From Brachypterus glaber (Eukaryota > Arthropoda > Insecta > Coleoptera > Kateretidae), in the NCBI GenBank assembly GCA_958510825.1, contig OY294051.1:31127667-31191666 (forward strand): DNA of 64,000 bases, written 5' to 3'. Position 1 is the first letter of the stretch. Every line of letters starts with the position of its first letter. The position numbers were made by a program, and so were the translations under genes. Shown piece after piece: positions 9,055 through 21,456 of this stretch. The notes beneath the pieces were generated by a model. The model saw only the letters and a program-made list of their open reading frames with translations. It ran no database searches and had not been told where the DNA came from.

Positions 9055-10183
9055 AAATATTATAAATCCATCAACAGTAAAATCTGAGAACTTTATTTTA
9101 TACGGTTTTAGCTTATTTTATTTAAATTTTTATCAGAAAATTTAAATTCAATTTCAATCAGGAATGAAGTCCACTATCTAACGTACAGATTTTACTGTTG
9201 CTGGTTTGGACTTTTATAATATGTAGACCTTCTGGAGACTTATTTTCGTTCGTCAGTCGTTCTACTCCCCGAAGATCAAGAATAGGTGCCCTGCTGAAAG
9301 GATGTACTTGGTTTGCGTTGGAACGTCACAAAATTAATTTGTGTTCAGGATTATCGTGTGAGATAAAGCTCCATTCAAACAGGAGAGGAAAGCAAAACTT
9401 TTTTTCTATTTAAATAAAACCACTAAAATAATATTAACAATATATTTACATAGTACTTTTTTATAAATAAAAATATTTTTCTAGATTAGGGAGTTTTAAA
9501 ATTCATAGTTTAAGTATTGTATTTATGTATACATTAGTTGGGTTTTTGGAAAAATGAAACCGAAGAGACAAAATGATACATAAACTTCTACTTTTAAAGG
9601 TTGACTTTCCCAATCCTTAAAATTAAACTAACTAAAAATTAAATCAATAAAATGAAAAGGTGTCAAATAATTCTGAAATTTCATTGGTCAAATTGTTAGT
9701 AAGTTTAATGTTAATGATTGATTAAACTATTCATAAATGTTTCTATTTAACATTATTTAAATCTTGTATCATTGTTGGTTTTATCTGCCACTTTGCTTTA
9801 TACTGTTTTAATTTGATATTATTTAAAAATACATACATTTTTTCGGCCACATTTGTTTTTTATTTGTCACTTTTTACAGTATTTTTGAAAATCTATTTTA
9901 CCGGAACACTGGATTTTTCTTATGATCACCCAGAAAGTAACAAAATCAAATATACTTGGCAATTAATAAATAATGTTGCGACTTGTCACATCATGTCTAA
10001 AATTACATCTGAATGTTTAGAAATATATTTGCAATGTGGTGACAATAAAGAATAATATCGTCAAAGTTTTTTAATATCAATGTTGAAGTGATTTTGTAAG
10101 TTGAAAAATCCACTGCTCTAGTAGTATACCTATAAATATGTATCTAGTATACTACCCAAGTAACATGCTTAGATTTTACAGCT
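9055..10183. other. A+T-rich DNA without recognised gene
   Basis: Small ORFs (for example 9198-9413 and 9813-10055) show no domain or splice context and are judged to be chance. No clear repeat was found. Confidence 0.4.
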
Positions 10184-10590
10184 TAAATGGAGCTCTCTAC
10201 AACTAGAATTATGAAACAAAAGACGTCTACCCTATCTCTATCTCATTTGTGCTACACTTTCCAGCCAACCAAATAAATACTGTATTTGTTTTTCATACAA
10301 CAAATACAGTATTTATTTGGTTGGCTGGAAAGTGTAGCAGTGAGCGGCACGAACGAACATAGCTAATGTGAATCTGTAAAATAAGATAATTCTACTGAAA
10401 TTTAGATGGCGCCAGTAATTCCTTTAATAAAAGTAATATATTTTCACTTTTCGCCCGGCCAAGTAAATATTGTATTTATACAGAATTTGTTTGGTTGGGT
10501 GGAAGTGGGAGTGTATGTATGTCTTCTATCCTTTTTGGGTAGAACTTTTGTCCCTGTCTAATCTAACGGGAGAAATCTCCATTGGCTGTA
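10184..10590. mobile_element. Palindrome-rich MITE, copy 1 (inverted partner at 28206-28621)
   Basis: Ends resemble AATGGAG / CTCCATT. It contains a near-perfect palindrome at 10251-10339 (arms starting GCTACACTTTCCAGCCAACC) and a second, weaker related hairpin at about 10451-10503. The copy at 28206-28621 is in the opposite orientation. Non-coding. Confidence 0.75.
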
Positions 10591-11109
10591 CCTCGCATAT
10601 TAAAACAGCGTTTAGCTTTATTTCGGTAATTAAGTTTGCTGTATTTAGGATTTTTTATTAAGCTGTTCTTAACACATTACATCCACTGTAATAGGTATAA
10701 TCGACTTGGCGCAGCCAATAAATAGTACAAAATAACACCACAGCTATTTGTGTTCTTTTTTATGTACTTTAAAAAATCAAAAATAATATAAATTAATTGC
10801 ATTTTAAAACCGCTTAATGCTAGCATTATTGCCTAGAGTCACTCACTCTACGATTCACTCACCGCAGTAATGAGGAGAATCCAGCGCATGCGCACTGATT
10901 CTGTTTTGACGTATGCCTAAAATTATTTTAAGGTTATGAAACATTCTTTTGCAGAATTTTACAAAAATATCTACTTTTTTTATGCATATTGTTACACCAG
11001 GCAAGCATTTATTTTTTAATTAGCTAAAGCTAAATTATTTAGCCTAGATATAATCCTATTTGATTCTTAAAATATATCGCCTTCTAAATTCTGAAATATC
11101 GTATTTGAA
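10591..11109. other. A+T-rich DNA, no gene seen
   Basis: The only notable site is the palindrome GCGCATGCGC near 10884, a match to the NRF-1/erect-wing type binding motif. No ORF with support. Confidence 0.35.
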
Positions 11110-11485
11110 AAATGCCTCCCATTAAAAAAAAACACCAAACCAGCAAACTACCAAACCAAACCATTATTAACGTTAACCAACGCCTCCCAAAAAAAACACC
11201 AAACCAAACCATTGTTAACGTAAACCAACGCCTCCCATTAAAAAAAAAACACCAAACCAGCAAACTACCAAACCAAACCATTGTTAACGTAAACCAATGC
11301 CCCCATTAAAAAAATCAAACAGAAATTCTTGAGTATTTTAACAATATTTTGCTATATATTCTAACAAAAAAACTAGTGTACTGGTAGTAGTAGTAGTTTG
11401 GTAGTTTGCTGGTTTGGTGTTTTTTTTTTCAAATGGGAGGCGTTGGTTTACGTTTACAATGGTTTGGTTTGGTAGTTTGCTAGAT
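11110..11485. repeat. Tandem and inverted repeat block
   Basis: Three imperfect copies of a 60-75 bp unit (CTCCCATTAAAAA, ACCAAACCAGCAAACTACC, AACGTAAACCAACGC) at 11110-11305, followed at 11388-11485 by an inverted copy (TAGTTTGCTGGTTTGGTG ... GGGAGGCGTTGG). The ORF across the block just reflects the repeat. Confidence 0.75.
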
Positions 11486-12734
11486 GGCAATGATGTAATA
11501 GCGTCTGCATTTTTTGCTTTCCTTAGTAAAAAAAAGATTTAAATCTAAAAAAAAATCATAACTTATGAAACTCTTTTACTGTTAAAAACATAATATCCTG
11601 TAAATAACATTTATTGAAAACTTTCGGACCGTGTATAAAGAAAAATAAATAAAAAAAAACTTTATTAACATCAATTTATTTTAACTAATCTTCACTATTG
11701 CTGGGGCCCGTGAATTATAACAAGTTTTTGTCATCACTTTTCACAATAATATCTTATTCGCACTTAAATTATTTGTCAAATAATTTATAAAAGTCCATTT
11801 GTTATCACAATACATAATATATTGCTATTTTATCTAACAAAGATATTTCTAGAACAGAGTAAAGTTTATGACATTATTATATTATTAAATTCCCTAAATT
11901 TTTATAAAAACATTAAGATATTTTTATCGTTTTATGCTGGCAACAAGAAAATACAGAATATAGCTGTAGTCTATCTTTACGACGTTTCTAAAAGCGATAT
12001 TCCAGCTTCTGTGAAACCCGCAAAGCAACTATGTACTGATTCTCCTAAATTGGCTAAATGCTATCGCTAAAACTGCTGCACATCTCGTTTATAGAAAGCT
12101 GTTACAGCCAAGCTGGCTTTAATTTGACAACGACGACGTAGTGAGAGAGACTTTATAGCTACTTGTGCTACTTGGGTAGTTGCTTAGTATTTATAGATAT
12201 AGCTAAAATTAAACCCAATTAATTTTCTGTCTGACCATCCTAATTTAGAAAAGGTAAAAGTTCAAATCCGTAAATTATAAATTATTTTTGAGATAAATAG
12301 GAGCCCTCCAGGATGATCGTTCGACTTTTTGTCGATTATGTTTTATCTTAAATTCTGGATTTGGATAAAAAAAAGCTCTTATATTTATCTTAAAACGTGA
12401 CAGGTTGTTCTTTTTTTAATGGTAATTTGTAAATCTCTGCTGGAGATAAAGCTGAAAATAAACTGGTGTAAGATTTAATATTTCTTTGGGACAGGCTTTG
12501 ATGTAGGTAGGTATTGTTTGACACACGGATGTGTGGAAAATATGTAAGGAATGTATGTGCCTCTCACTTGCATGCACGCACGCACGCCTTATTACACTTA
12601 TGACGTAAAGAAGAGAGCGCGCTGTCCGTTCCGTGATACCTCCCCCTTTCCTCGGAGCTTTCTTACCGTGTGGCAGACTATACGTCACGTTTAGTTGCTC
12701 TCCCTATCTTTGCTACCACTAGTAGAACTATTAT
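11486..12734. other. Unassigned sequence
   Basis: Small ORFs only. GCTACTTGGGTAG near 12160 is an inverse match to CTACCCAAGTAACATGC at 10150, so a larger composite element with those ends (about 10130-12205) is possible but weakly supported. Confidence 0.3.
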
Positions 12735-12898
12735 AGTAGTATACTATACCTTACTACGCTAGAAAGCAGTAAGCAGTAACTCCATTTGTCGCATAGAGCG
12801 TTTTCAAAATATTATATCGGAGTTGACGTTAAAACGTCGATAGGCGTCAAATGGAGTAAGCTAGTTAGCAAGCGTAGTAGGGCAGTATAGTAGTATAC
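12735..12898. repeat. Hairpin element
   Basis: Ends TAGTAGTATACTATACC / TATAGTAGTATAC, and inner parts CTTACTACGCT / AGCGTAGTA and ACTCCATTTG / CAAATGGAGT pair. About 164 bp, non-coding. Confidence 0.65.
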
Positions 12899-13155
12899 GA
12901 TAGTACCTACTTTGAGAAAATAATTTGGGTTTATGCGAACAATTTTAAACTATAGTGAAAAAGTATTGGGTATCTAGATATTCTATTTCATAGTAAAGTT
13001 TAAGTATATTTACAATTTATGTACATAAATAAATAAATAAAAAATCATTTACATTTGCCAAGTGTCCCTCTAAACGAATCAATGATCACTGATCATTTAT
13101 TTAACTGGTCATTGATCAGTTAAATAAAACTGATTTCACAAAAAAGGTCAAACTA

Positions 13156-13591
13156 AAGATTATTTTTTTAAAGTATAGTTATTTTAAATTTGCCGCTAAA
13201 TACTCCACAACGCCGATATACACTGACACTGGCTTAAGCCACAACAATTGTTTTGAATGTAAACATAACCAAAATTTATAATTTTTGTTTACATACTTTG
13301 TTTTTATGATGTTTTGATGTAAAAAAAGAGAATTGATAAAGCAGTTGCTAAAAACACTTTTGTATTCCTGTAGAAACAAAATTTGCTTATAATATCGCTT
13401 TTATTCCAATAATTTAGAGGAATAAACCATTGTTTTGTTCTCGTTAATGGCACGTCAACGTTTTACGGTTGTGTAAATTGGGCCTAGTCATTTAGCTTAC
13501 AACGCATGCGTATCTTACGTTGCTATGGTAATTTCGAGATTGTTTACAAGCGGAAAGGTTTAAAATAACTATACCTTAAAAAAATAAACTT
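13156..13591. mobile_element. TA-flanked MITE (AAGTTTATT family), copy 1
   Basis: 436 bp with about 35-bp inverted ends (AAGATTATTTTTTTAAAGTA / ACCTTAAAAAAATAAACTT) and TA on both sides. Other copies: 35859-36273 (complete) and 29786-29984 (right part only). Includes CGCATGCGTATCTTACGTTG. Non-coding. Confidence 0.85.
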
Positions 13592-14145
13592 TAGTACAAC
13601 TCCGGCTCTACTCTACTCTACTCACGCAGTACAATTTTAACCGTCGTTGTGCTGGCATGCACTTATGCTTATACATGTATTAGTACACATTGTTTACATT
13701 CTCTATGTTGCATTATGCATTATAATCTCACTGGGCATGAATACAACCAGCGTGTAACTCATAAAAATAAACTATACTAGTAAAATTGTCAAAAAAGAAA
13801 TCGCTTAGGTGGGACACCATGTATTAAAATCACATAAATTCAATTATTGCTTGGAACATAGATTATAGCAAAAATATAATAAATATTCTTAAATTAAATA
13901 TTTTTTAGACATAAAAATAGTTATACTTATATACTAATTAAGGAGTTAGTGGATAAATGGGTCATCTGATACTTTTATTTTATCCTGGATCATAAAAATA
14001 AAAAAAAAATATTTAAAAAATCGAAAATTATTTTTGTTTTTTCGAAATTTGTAAAGACGGAAAATATATGTAAAAGGTTTATTAAGCTAAAAGATATTTT
14101 CCTCAATAATATATGTATAAGTATTTTTGAGGAACATGTGTATCA
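13592..14145. other. Unassigned sequence
   Basis: No supported ORF or repeat. Confidence 0.35.
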
Positions 14146-14327
14146 GGGTAATTCCATGGTAACTGTCGTTAGAGCCACTTTCTTTTATTTTATTATATTA
14201 TCATTTTTCACAAACAATCTTCAAAAATAATAAATAACAAACAATCTTTAATAATAATATAATAAAATATCTAACATAAAGTGTCATTTTTTCTGCGGCT
14301 GTAACGACAGTTACCATGGAATTACCC
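14146..14327. mobile_element. 182-bp TIR element
   Basis: Inverted ends of 26-27 bp: GGGTAATTCCATGGTAACTG / CAGTTACCATGGAATTACCC. The A+T-rich interior also folds. No target duplication was recognised. Non-autonomous. Confidence 0.85.
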
Positions 14328-14592
14328 ATTAGATCAGATGAACGCTGAATTATTTAAAAAACTAAAATTACAACCTTTTATTAAATTTAAATTCTTCAAG
14401 GTTGGCTTACCTAATAGTTAACACTAAACCAACAAAAAATTTGACCTATGAAATGTCACATTTGTCATATTTATTTAATTGGTTAAATTCTTAGTTTAGG
14501 GCACTAAACTAACATGTTGGGTAAACCAACCTTTAAAGTAACGCGTTTATAAGTTAGTATTTAATGGGACAAATTTTTTTTAATGTCCCCTC

Positions 14593-15180
14593 TATATACA
14601 GCCTGTTCGAGAACTCGCGTACAGAAATTTGAGGGTATATTAAATACCCTATGGAAAATATGAATAAAATGTCAAAAAAATCCATCTTCGTTCATTTCAA
14701 AAATAAGAACGCTTTAAGTGGACCAATACTGTTGCTGATGTTAAACTACCTTTAAAAGTTGAATTTGTAGCTATGGAAGCAAATTTAATTATTGCAGGTA
14801 CCTATCCTGTAGGTTGACATGGTGATTAATGTGACAGAAATATTTATTAATGTCAAAAAACCACCGCCGGATGGAGTGACCCTATAAAAATAGTATATTT
14901 GATAGCCTCTGTCGGTTTTGTCAAAATATAATAACCTAAAAAGATTCTAAAGTTGAACGTCTCAAACAATGCACGCGTCAACAATTAAAATGCAACCATA
15001 GTTACTAATAAGTAGGGAAAAACTAATTTGTAGGTAATTTAACATCAGCAACACGATTGGTAATTTAATTTAATTAGTACTGAAGATGGATTTTTTTTTG
15101 AAATTTTGTTCATATTTTCCAGAGGGTTTTTAATATACCCTCAAATTTCTGTACGCGAGTTCTGGAACAGGCTGTATATA
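14593..15180. mobile_element. Foldback element with long inverted ends
   Basis: Ends TATACAGCCTGTTC / CAGGCTGTATA; about 100 bp of each end pairs (AACTCGCGTACAGAAATTTG, GAGGGTATAT, ATCCATCTTC) and the TTGCTGATGTTAAA segment extends the arms to about 165 bp. No ORF. Confidence 0.85.
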
Positions 15181-15564
15181 ATATTTAATTTAAAATTTAA
15201 AATTAATTTAGTTTGCGGTAAGTTTAATTTTTTAATCACATAATAAGTTTCACTTTTAAAATTTAAAACAAAGCAATAAATAGTTCGTTTATGATTTAAA
15301 ATAAATCTGAATAAATTTTTCTTAATTTTTTTCATAGCAGAAACTCAATACACTAATGTATATAAAATTTGATAAACAAAGAGAATTTTACGGAAATATA
15401 TAATTTTATTTTAAAACAGAATATCTTGAAAAGCGTTGTAAAAATCTAATCAGATTTCAGCGCATTCTAACTAAATTGAATTTATTTTGAAATAGTTTCA
15501 ATGGAGTATTTTTCTAGCTGCTAAACATAGTAAGATACAGTAGTAGTCAGAAGCTTTAGACGAT

Positions 15565-16073
15565 TTATATATTTTTTCTATTTTGTGACTATTATAGACA
15601 CACGTAGACACAAGTATTTCGCGCGTCCTTCTAGGCCCATAAAAGGTTAGTTCTTTTTTTCTTTGGGGTTGGCAACAGGACAAATGAATATCGCTTGACG
15701 TTTTCCGTGCAAATGTCAACATCGTTTTGAAGTTCAATTTTTTTTTTAGGTTAATTTTTGCCGTGCTAAAATTGTGGCTTAATTACTGCAGTGAAAAAGA
15801 GAGAAGCTGACTATGAAATATATCAAAACATCATTTGTCCTTTGAATTTCAAACATGGCGAACATTGTAATGCCAACCCAAAACAATAATCTCTAAACCG
15901 GTCATCTATTTATGTACTCCTTGCTTAATTTTAGAGCAAAGTAGGAAAATAGTATGAAGCAATCATATCATAACACTTTAGAAAACTCACCGCTAGCGCC
16001 TCGTGTTCTAAACTTGTACTCGTGCGCGAAAAACGGGTGTTATGAAACTAGCACTTTAATATACTATTAAATA
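15565..16073. mobile_element. Non-autonomous repeat H, copy 2 (uninterrupted)
   Basis: Same organisation as 6010-7702 without the PLE: inverted TTTTTTCTATTTTG / AGAGCAAAGTAGGAAAA, GGGTTGGCAACAGG, and a 3' part ending TTATGAAACTAGCACTTTAA. The bases TATATCAAAACATCAT near 15819 correspond to the PLE target site. Confidence 0.7.
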
Positions 16074-17057
16074 ACATGTCTCTTCCTAAGCAAAACAGCA
16101 GTTTTTCGGCGTTAGGTGAATTAAAATGTATTGGTACCAGACAATAATATTGTATTGTATAATACAATGTGTATGGAATATATTAAGAAACTTATACGAA
16201 TAAAGCTACAAGTCAAAAATAACTCATTCGCCCTAGGCGAGGTATTCTGTACAACAGTTGTTTTAAAAACTTGATTAACCAAGTTTTAAAACTGTCAAAA
16301 TTTGACATTTAACATCAAGTGATTGTCTTGTATCATAAATGAAACAATAATTACCCAGCTAAATAAAAAAAACAATAACGTTGTAGACTAATTTAACTAA
16401 AATAAGATAGATGTAGACCCATCTACTTTTTTTTTATATTGTATAGATAAAATTCTTATTTCTAGAGCATTAAAAAGAAATGACCAATGTTTGTCCAAGT
16501 TGCCAAAACTTATGACTGCTACTTTACACTATTGCAAGATTTCAGTACATACAAAATTGTAAAGGAACATAATTTTTGCATACAATTCTAATATTTAAAT
16601 ATATTGTTTTCGTGTTTGTCTATAAGAAGAGTGCCCTGTTCTCCGATTTAAATTTATAAGTTATAAGTTGAACGTTAAGTTATAAGTTATATCATATTTC
16701 AACATTTTTGAATAGTTACATTTAGACATGCTGAGTTGAACCGTCTCAGAAGGGTTTCCTCATAAGGAAATCATTAGGCACTAGGCAACAAATCTCAACT
16801 TTTTTTTTGCCCCGATCGGAAAGTAAATATTTCTTACTAATTCGAGGGCGTAGAAACCGAATCTGACCTTAGAAAAATTTCAGCACCTAAAATTTTCGAG
16901 ATATAAGTCCAAGAATAATGACGTTTTATTTCAAAATCTTAAAAAAAAAGAGTAGGATTTTGAAAATTTTAGGGTATATTAAAAAAAATACGAGGAACTC
17001 AAAAATATATATATGCCAAGGACCTACTGTCAGAGTAAGTACGCGAAAAAAATAAAA

Positions 17058-17060
<3 letters not shown>
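16074..17060. other. Unassigned A+T-rich sequence
   Basis: Holds a short tandem of TTATAAGTTATAAGTT type near 16658-16690 and a small hairpin (AAAACTTG...CAAGTTTT) at about 16265-16292. No gene. Confidence 0.35.

Positions 17061-17109
<49 letters not shown>
17061..17109. repeat. (AT)n microsatellite
   Basis: Uninterrupted AT dinucleotide repeat of about 24 units. Confidence 0.97.
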
Positions 17110-17114
<5 letters not shown>

Positions 17115-18438
17115 AAATATTGTGTATTTTTTTAATTTTTTTTTAATGGTTCTACACTGTAGAATCTACATCATAAAAATGTTACTTAAGTAATAAATTT
17201 ATTACATAAGAACCATATTACGTAACATTTTTTTAGTTCATTTTTGACCCCCTAGTAATGATTTTTGACAATTTTTAGCATGAGTACCTGGCGATAAGCT
17301 TGTCTCCTTATGTACCCTTCTCCTTACCCTCCACCCCTACTTAGTTTTGTCACATTATCCATTTTTTTTTAAATATTTTTTTTTTCATAATATCCCTATT
17401 TATTCTAACTATGAATTTAAAGTTTCCATGTTTTAAGTTGGGTATTTTTTAACTAATATTGAGTCGCCGAATCTAAATTTGTCATCGGAATATATTTATC
17501 TCCCATGATTTTAGAACAAAAGAGGGATAAAATAATGATTTTTTAACATTTTCCCAGAAAACTTAGGTAATAGAAATATTCTGAGGCCAGATTTGGTTTC
17601 AGCGGCCCAAAATTAGCTAAAAAACATATGACTCCAGTCAGTTCAAGAAACCGTGTTGCCTAGTGTAATTTTAATTATTAATGAATATTAATGATTAGTA
17701 TTGTTATTGTTAAAATTATATTTTCGAGAAATTTCTCTTAATCGATAAAATATGTTTATCAAAGTCCAAACCTATGTAAACACTAACTGGTTTCTAAAAT
17801 AATGGAAAAATAAGGCACTCTTTTCACAGTTCACTCAACAATACTTTAATTTTTTTAAACATAACATATGCATCATAATATGACACACTGTAAAAAATTG
17901 GAGTAAAACTAGAAAGTAATCACAGTAAAAAATTGTAAAATTCAAATTCGCGAAATTTTAATGGTTTTATAGAAAATTTAAATAAATCTTCTAATTTACC
18001 CTCCAAATGAGGGTTATTCTTTCTTACTCTCTTACTTGCGATATTTTCCTATTCTGCATTCTCTCTGCAGAAATTTGCAATTAAAAAAAATTAAAAAAGT
18101 ATATTTCGGGCAATTTTAATTGCTGAAGTTTTGGGAAAGTAAGTATTTTTTTTATATATATATCTATAAGTGTGCAAAATCTTATGTTTTTTTTGTGCGT
18201 TTAGCCCAATATCCGATAAGACTCCTTTGTGGTTTTAAAGTCCAAACTTAAATACAAAATGTAATTTTACTGTAAAACTTTTAATTTAATTTTACAATTT
18301 TTTTTCAATTTTTTTTTTACAGTGTACACAATAACTATATTTAATTTCAAGATAAAACGTAATAGTGTAGTCAACATTATCTTGAAATTTAGTAATAGTA
18401 ATAGTATACTAGTAGAATAAAAAAACGTGTTAAGGTGG
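17110..18438. other. Unassigned A+T-rich sequence
   Basis: No supported ORF. Pieces near 17215-17340 resemble degenerate TIR elements (GACCCCCTAGTAATG). Confidence 0.3.
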
Positions 18439-18441
18439 GTA

Positions 18442-19591
18442 CAGGGTGATCCAACTTTCAGTACAAAATACAAAATCTCTGTAACGCTTGAAGCAATTAC
18501 AAAAATTCTTTTTTTGACATATATCTCCTTATCTGTTATTCAAACGGTTTTAATAATATGCTCTATCTTATTTACAAAGACGTAGTGAGATCGATTTATT
18601 TATTTTTCCCAGAATGGCCAAATTTTCATTACTTTATTTTCCAGACAATGATTTATTAAACTTTTTGAATTTGTAAAAAAATGTAAGGTTTAATTTATTC
18701 TTACTAAACTAAGCTTTTTTCTACTACCTAATTAAGCGCTAGCTTACATATTATCTACCGTTATAGGCTTTTTTACCTTGACAACAAATAAAATCAGTGA
18801 ACTTATTTATTAATGACCGTTGTTAAGCATTGTATTGACGACAGTCAATAACAAAAAAAAAAAAATAAGACATCTACTAAGATTTTTCAACATTTGTCAA
18901 ATTGACAGCTATGTCAAAATATTGCTTAAACTATAGTCAATTTTTTGTGGTAACGCCGGTTAACCAGTATGTTACTCTTTCTCTGTTTAATTGATGAGTT
19001 AAAAAGAGAGAGAAATACATATTCCCCTAACTTGGTTAGTAACCGCTGCTCCACAAAAAATAGGCATATATTATTAACTCATATTTAGAGTTACTAGCTT
19101 TAAGTAGTAGAACAAATATTTTATGCACCACGTACGCGAACTAAGTCTTTACTAAAGTTCAGTCTAGAACACTTAATTATTTTCTTAGAATTAAATTCTA
19201 CCACCCTGATACTAAGTTATTAACTCTAGAGTTTTATGTTACCATAGTAACCTTAAACCATCGAATTAATAACTTATAAGCATTGTTAAAATTTAATTTA
19301 AAAAAAAAAAATTTAATTTAATTACAAAACGAAAAAAATATTTATGCAAGAATTGAACGTGTTGCAGTATTTAACAAATTATGAATTGTTAGAAAACAAT
19401 TCCTAACAAATAAATTAATAAAAATTGGGTAATTCTGAAAAAACGAATAAATAGGTCTCGCCATATATTCCTCTTAAATTAGCCACTAAAACCATTTTAA
19501 GAACCGAAGATAAAGTAAAAAAAAAGAATTTTTTAATTTGATTCAGCCTTTATTGAGTTATTGACTTGTGTATGGAAAGTTGTATCACCCT
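18442..19591. mobile_element. 1.15-kb TIR element just downstream of GT92 stop
   Basis: Ends CAGGGTGATCCAACTTTC / GAAAGTTGTATCACCCTG with TA on each side (18440-18441, 19592-19593). No transposase ORF. A second hairpin (about 18936-19063, ends TTTTTTGTGG / CCACAAAAAA) sits inside. On the - strand it contains AATAAA at 19549-19554, 75 bp past the GT92 stop. Confidence 0.75.
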
Positions 19592-19628
19592 GTACATTAA
19601 TGTAGTTATTAAAATTATTAAAATTCGA

Positions 19629-19885
19629 CTACGCTTCCTTTGCTCTATTTATAATATTCATCAATAAGCTTCCACTATCTTTAGAAGGAGGTAGTTTTAA
19701 GTTTAAAAGATTGCAAAAGTTTTTCAGTGTATAGTAGATTTCTCTAACATTAGTGACTAGATTGTCTTTGTATCGATAGGCAGTTTTGTCAATGGTTGAT
19801 GATGTTTTGATACAGTCATTTCCTCCGAACTCGCATATCCGGTAGTGATGCAAAATGGCTGCATCTGAAGGAACATTTAGAGTAC
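19629..19885 (-). CDS. Glycosyltransferase family 92 protein, last exon
   Basis: On the - strand, after TTTTTCAG, the bases GT complete the split Gly codon of the previous exon and the frame runs GTLNVPSDAAILHHYRICEF onward to the stop at 19629-19631, including GGNDCI. This is the C-terminal part of the GT92 (DUF23) catalytic domain, where the His-His-Tyr-Arg segment is conserved. The protein ends after a short basic/hydrophilic tail. GT92 enzymes are Golgi-type glycosyltransferases (C. elegans GALT-1 adds galactose to fucose on N-glycan cores); the substrate here is unknown. No frameshift or internal stop. Confidence 0.85.
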
Positions 19886-19966
19886 CTGAAAAAGTAAAAT
19901 ATTTGTTTTTAATTAGCTAGAAATTAAATCTGATCAGATTCTGCAGAAAATTAGAACAGATCTGAG

Positions 19967-19986
19967 TGGCAGGTCTGCAGACCTGC
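19967..19986. repeat. Perfect 20-bp palindrome in GT92 intron
   Basis: GGCAGGTCTGCAGACCTGCC, 81 bp upstream of the GT92 last exon in transcript direction. Confidence 0.9.
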
Positions 19987-20252
19987 CGCTCCATAATTTA
20001 TCTAAAGTAAGTCACTCACCCTAGCCTTGGGGCATTAATTTTAATTTCTAAGCTATATTAATCACAAATGTGAATTAATTGCTACCTATCATTATTTTCA
20101 TTACAATTTTTATTCCGTGTAACAAATAAATCTAAACATAGCAGTTACGTGTCTAAAAATGATTTAGTTATGAAGAAAATGGCATCCCTTCTAGAATGAT
20201 GAATGAATATGTACAAATGAGTCAATTGCCATTAAAGATTTCATGGGGAGAC

Positions 20253-20817
20253 ACTAGGGTGCCCAGTCAAAATTAAAAAATGGACTTTTTTAGGGTTTCA
20301 CCCCCTATAAATGTTCATTTAGGTCAAAAACCAACCCTCAATTTTTTTTTAGATTTTTTAAAATAATGTATAATATTTTTAATTATTTTTTGAACACCCT
20401 GGATTTTTTTTTCAAAAAAGTAAATATTTTTCCTGAATTCGCACATAATGAAGAATACCCTTGAAAAAAAGGACACCTTGGAAAAATTTCTGATTGCATT
20501 TTTTTCTAGCCTTTATTAACCACATGTGTCAATTTTTAGCATTTTTACCCGATAAAAAACTGTATTATTTTTGTAGAGGGGAATAAAAATTGAGAATATT
20601 ATCCAGAAACACTTTTTTGTTTCACAAATGATAAATATCAATGTTTTTATATCCTTAAAAAAATAAAAACATGATTTTCCATTCTAAAAAGGGCCGGGCT
20701 CGACCTCCAAATATTTTATTAAAAAATCTAAAAAAAAATCAGGGTTGTTTTTTCACCTAAAGGAATAATTTTAAGGGGTGGGACTCAAACAATTCCGTAT
20801 GTGCTGGGCACTCTATA
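20253..20817. mobile_element. TIR element in GT92 intron
   Basis: Ends CTAGGGTGCCCAG / CTGGGCACTCTATAG and inner arms ACCAACCCTCAATTTTTT / AAAAAATCAGGGTTGTT are inverted. About 565 bp, no ORF. Confidence 0.65.
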
Positions 20818-21199
20818 GGGGTACTAGCTAGTAGACAATAATAGTTATTTATGGTACTAGTGGGTAAAGTAAGATATTGCCATGAGAAAATTCGTCAGCC
20901 AAGCAGGTTAATTTTTGAGAGGGCAATATCGGTTTACCCATGAGTGCCATACAAGGTTTTATCCAATAAATAGCTTAGGAATTCATATTTTTATTAAAAA
21001 TTTTAATGACATTTACAAGAAAATAATTTGACAAGTGACAAGTGGGTAAAATAAATAATTATCCACTCAATAAAGTAAAAGCCACGCGGGGGTTATTATT
21101 GAGTTTATCTATTTAAAATAAAGCTGGTAATTGTCTTATTATCTGTATGTATTGGATAAAGAATTAAAATCGTACTTTTCTCTGTTGATAAAAACTTAC

Positions 21200-21456
21200 C
21201 GTGGCCAGGTAAAAACTCCCAAACAAAATGGTTACCAGCCTCCACAACCAGTTCCGGTCTACAAATATATTTCGATCTTTGTTTATGAGGATGCAGTTTA
21301 CTTCTTCGTCTAGTCTTTTTCAGGACGACTAGATTTGTCGCGACGGGGTCGTGGAAGTCGTAAACCTCCTCGTCGTCAGTCCACTGAAGGTAGAAGAAGG
21401 CGTTTTGAAAGGAGTAAGAACCTGTTGATCTTGTATTGAGTCTATGGTTTAAATAA
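21200..21456 (-). CDS. Glycosyltransferase family 92 protein, penultimate exon
   Basis: - strand exon between acceptor TTTTGTTACAG and donor GTAAGT. The first base completes an Asp codon with the upstream exon (LI-D-YLNHRLNT), then GSYSFQNAFFYLQWTDDEEV and, near the end, RSKYICRPELVV and HFVWEFLPGHG. These are strong GT92 family signatures. The last base (G) is shared with the next exon, phase 1, and joins to GT at 19885. It lies 1.3 kb upstream of the last exon in transcript direction. Frame intact throughout. Confidence 0.87.

Noticed and set aside
11112..11309. 65-codon ORFs in both directions over 11084-11309
   Set aside because: Produced by the tandem repeat block; no independent evidence for translation.
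12416..12688. 90-codon - strand ORF
   Set aside because: No recognisable domain, no splice context, composition like neighbouring non-coding DNA.
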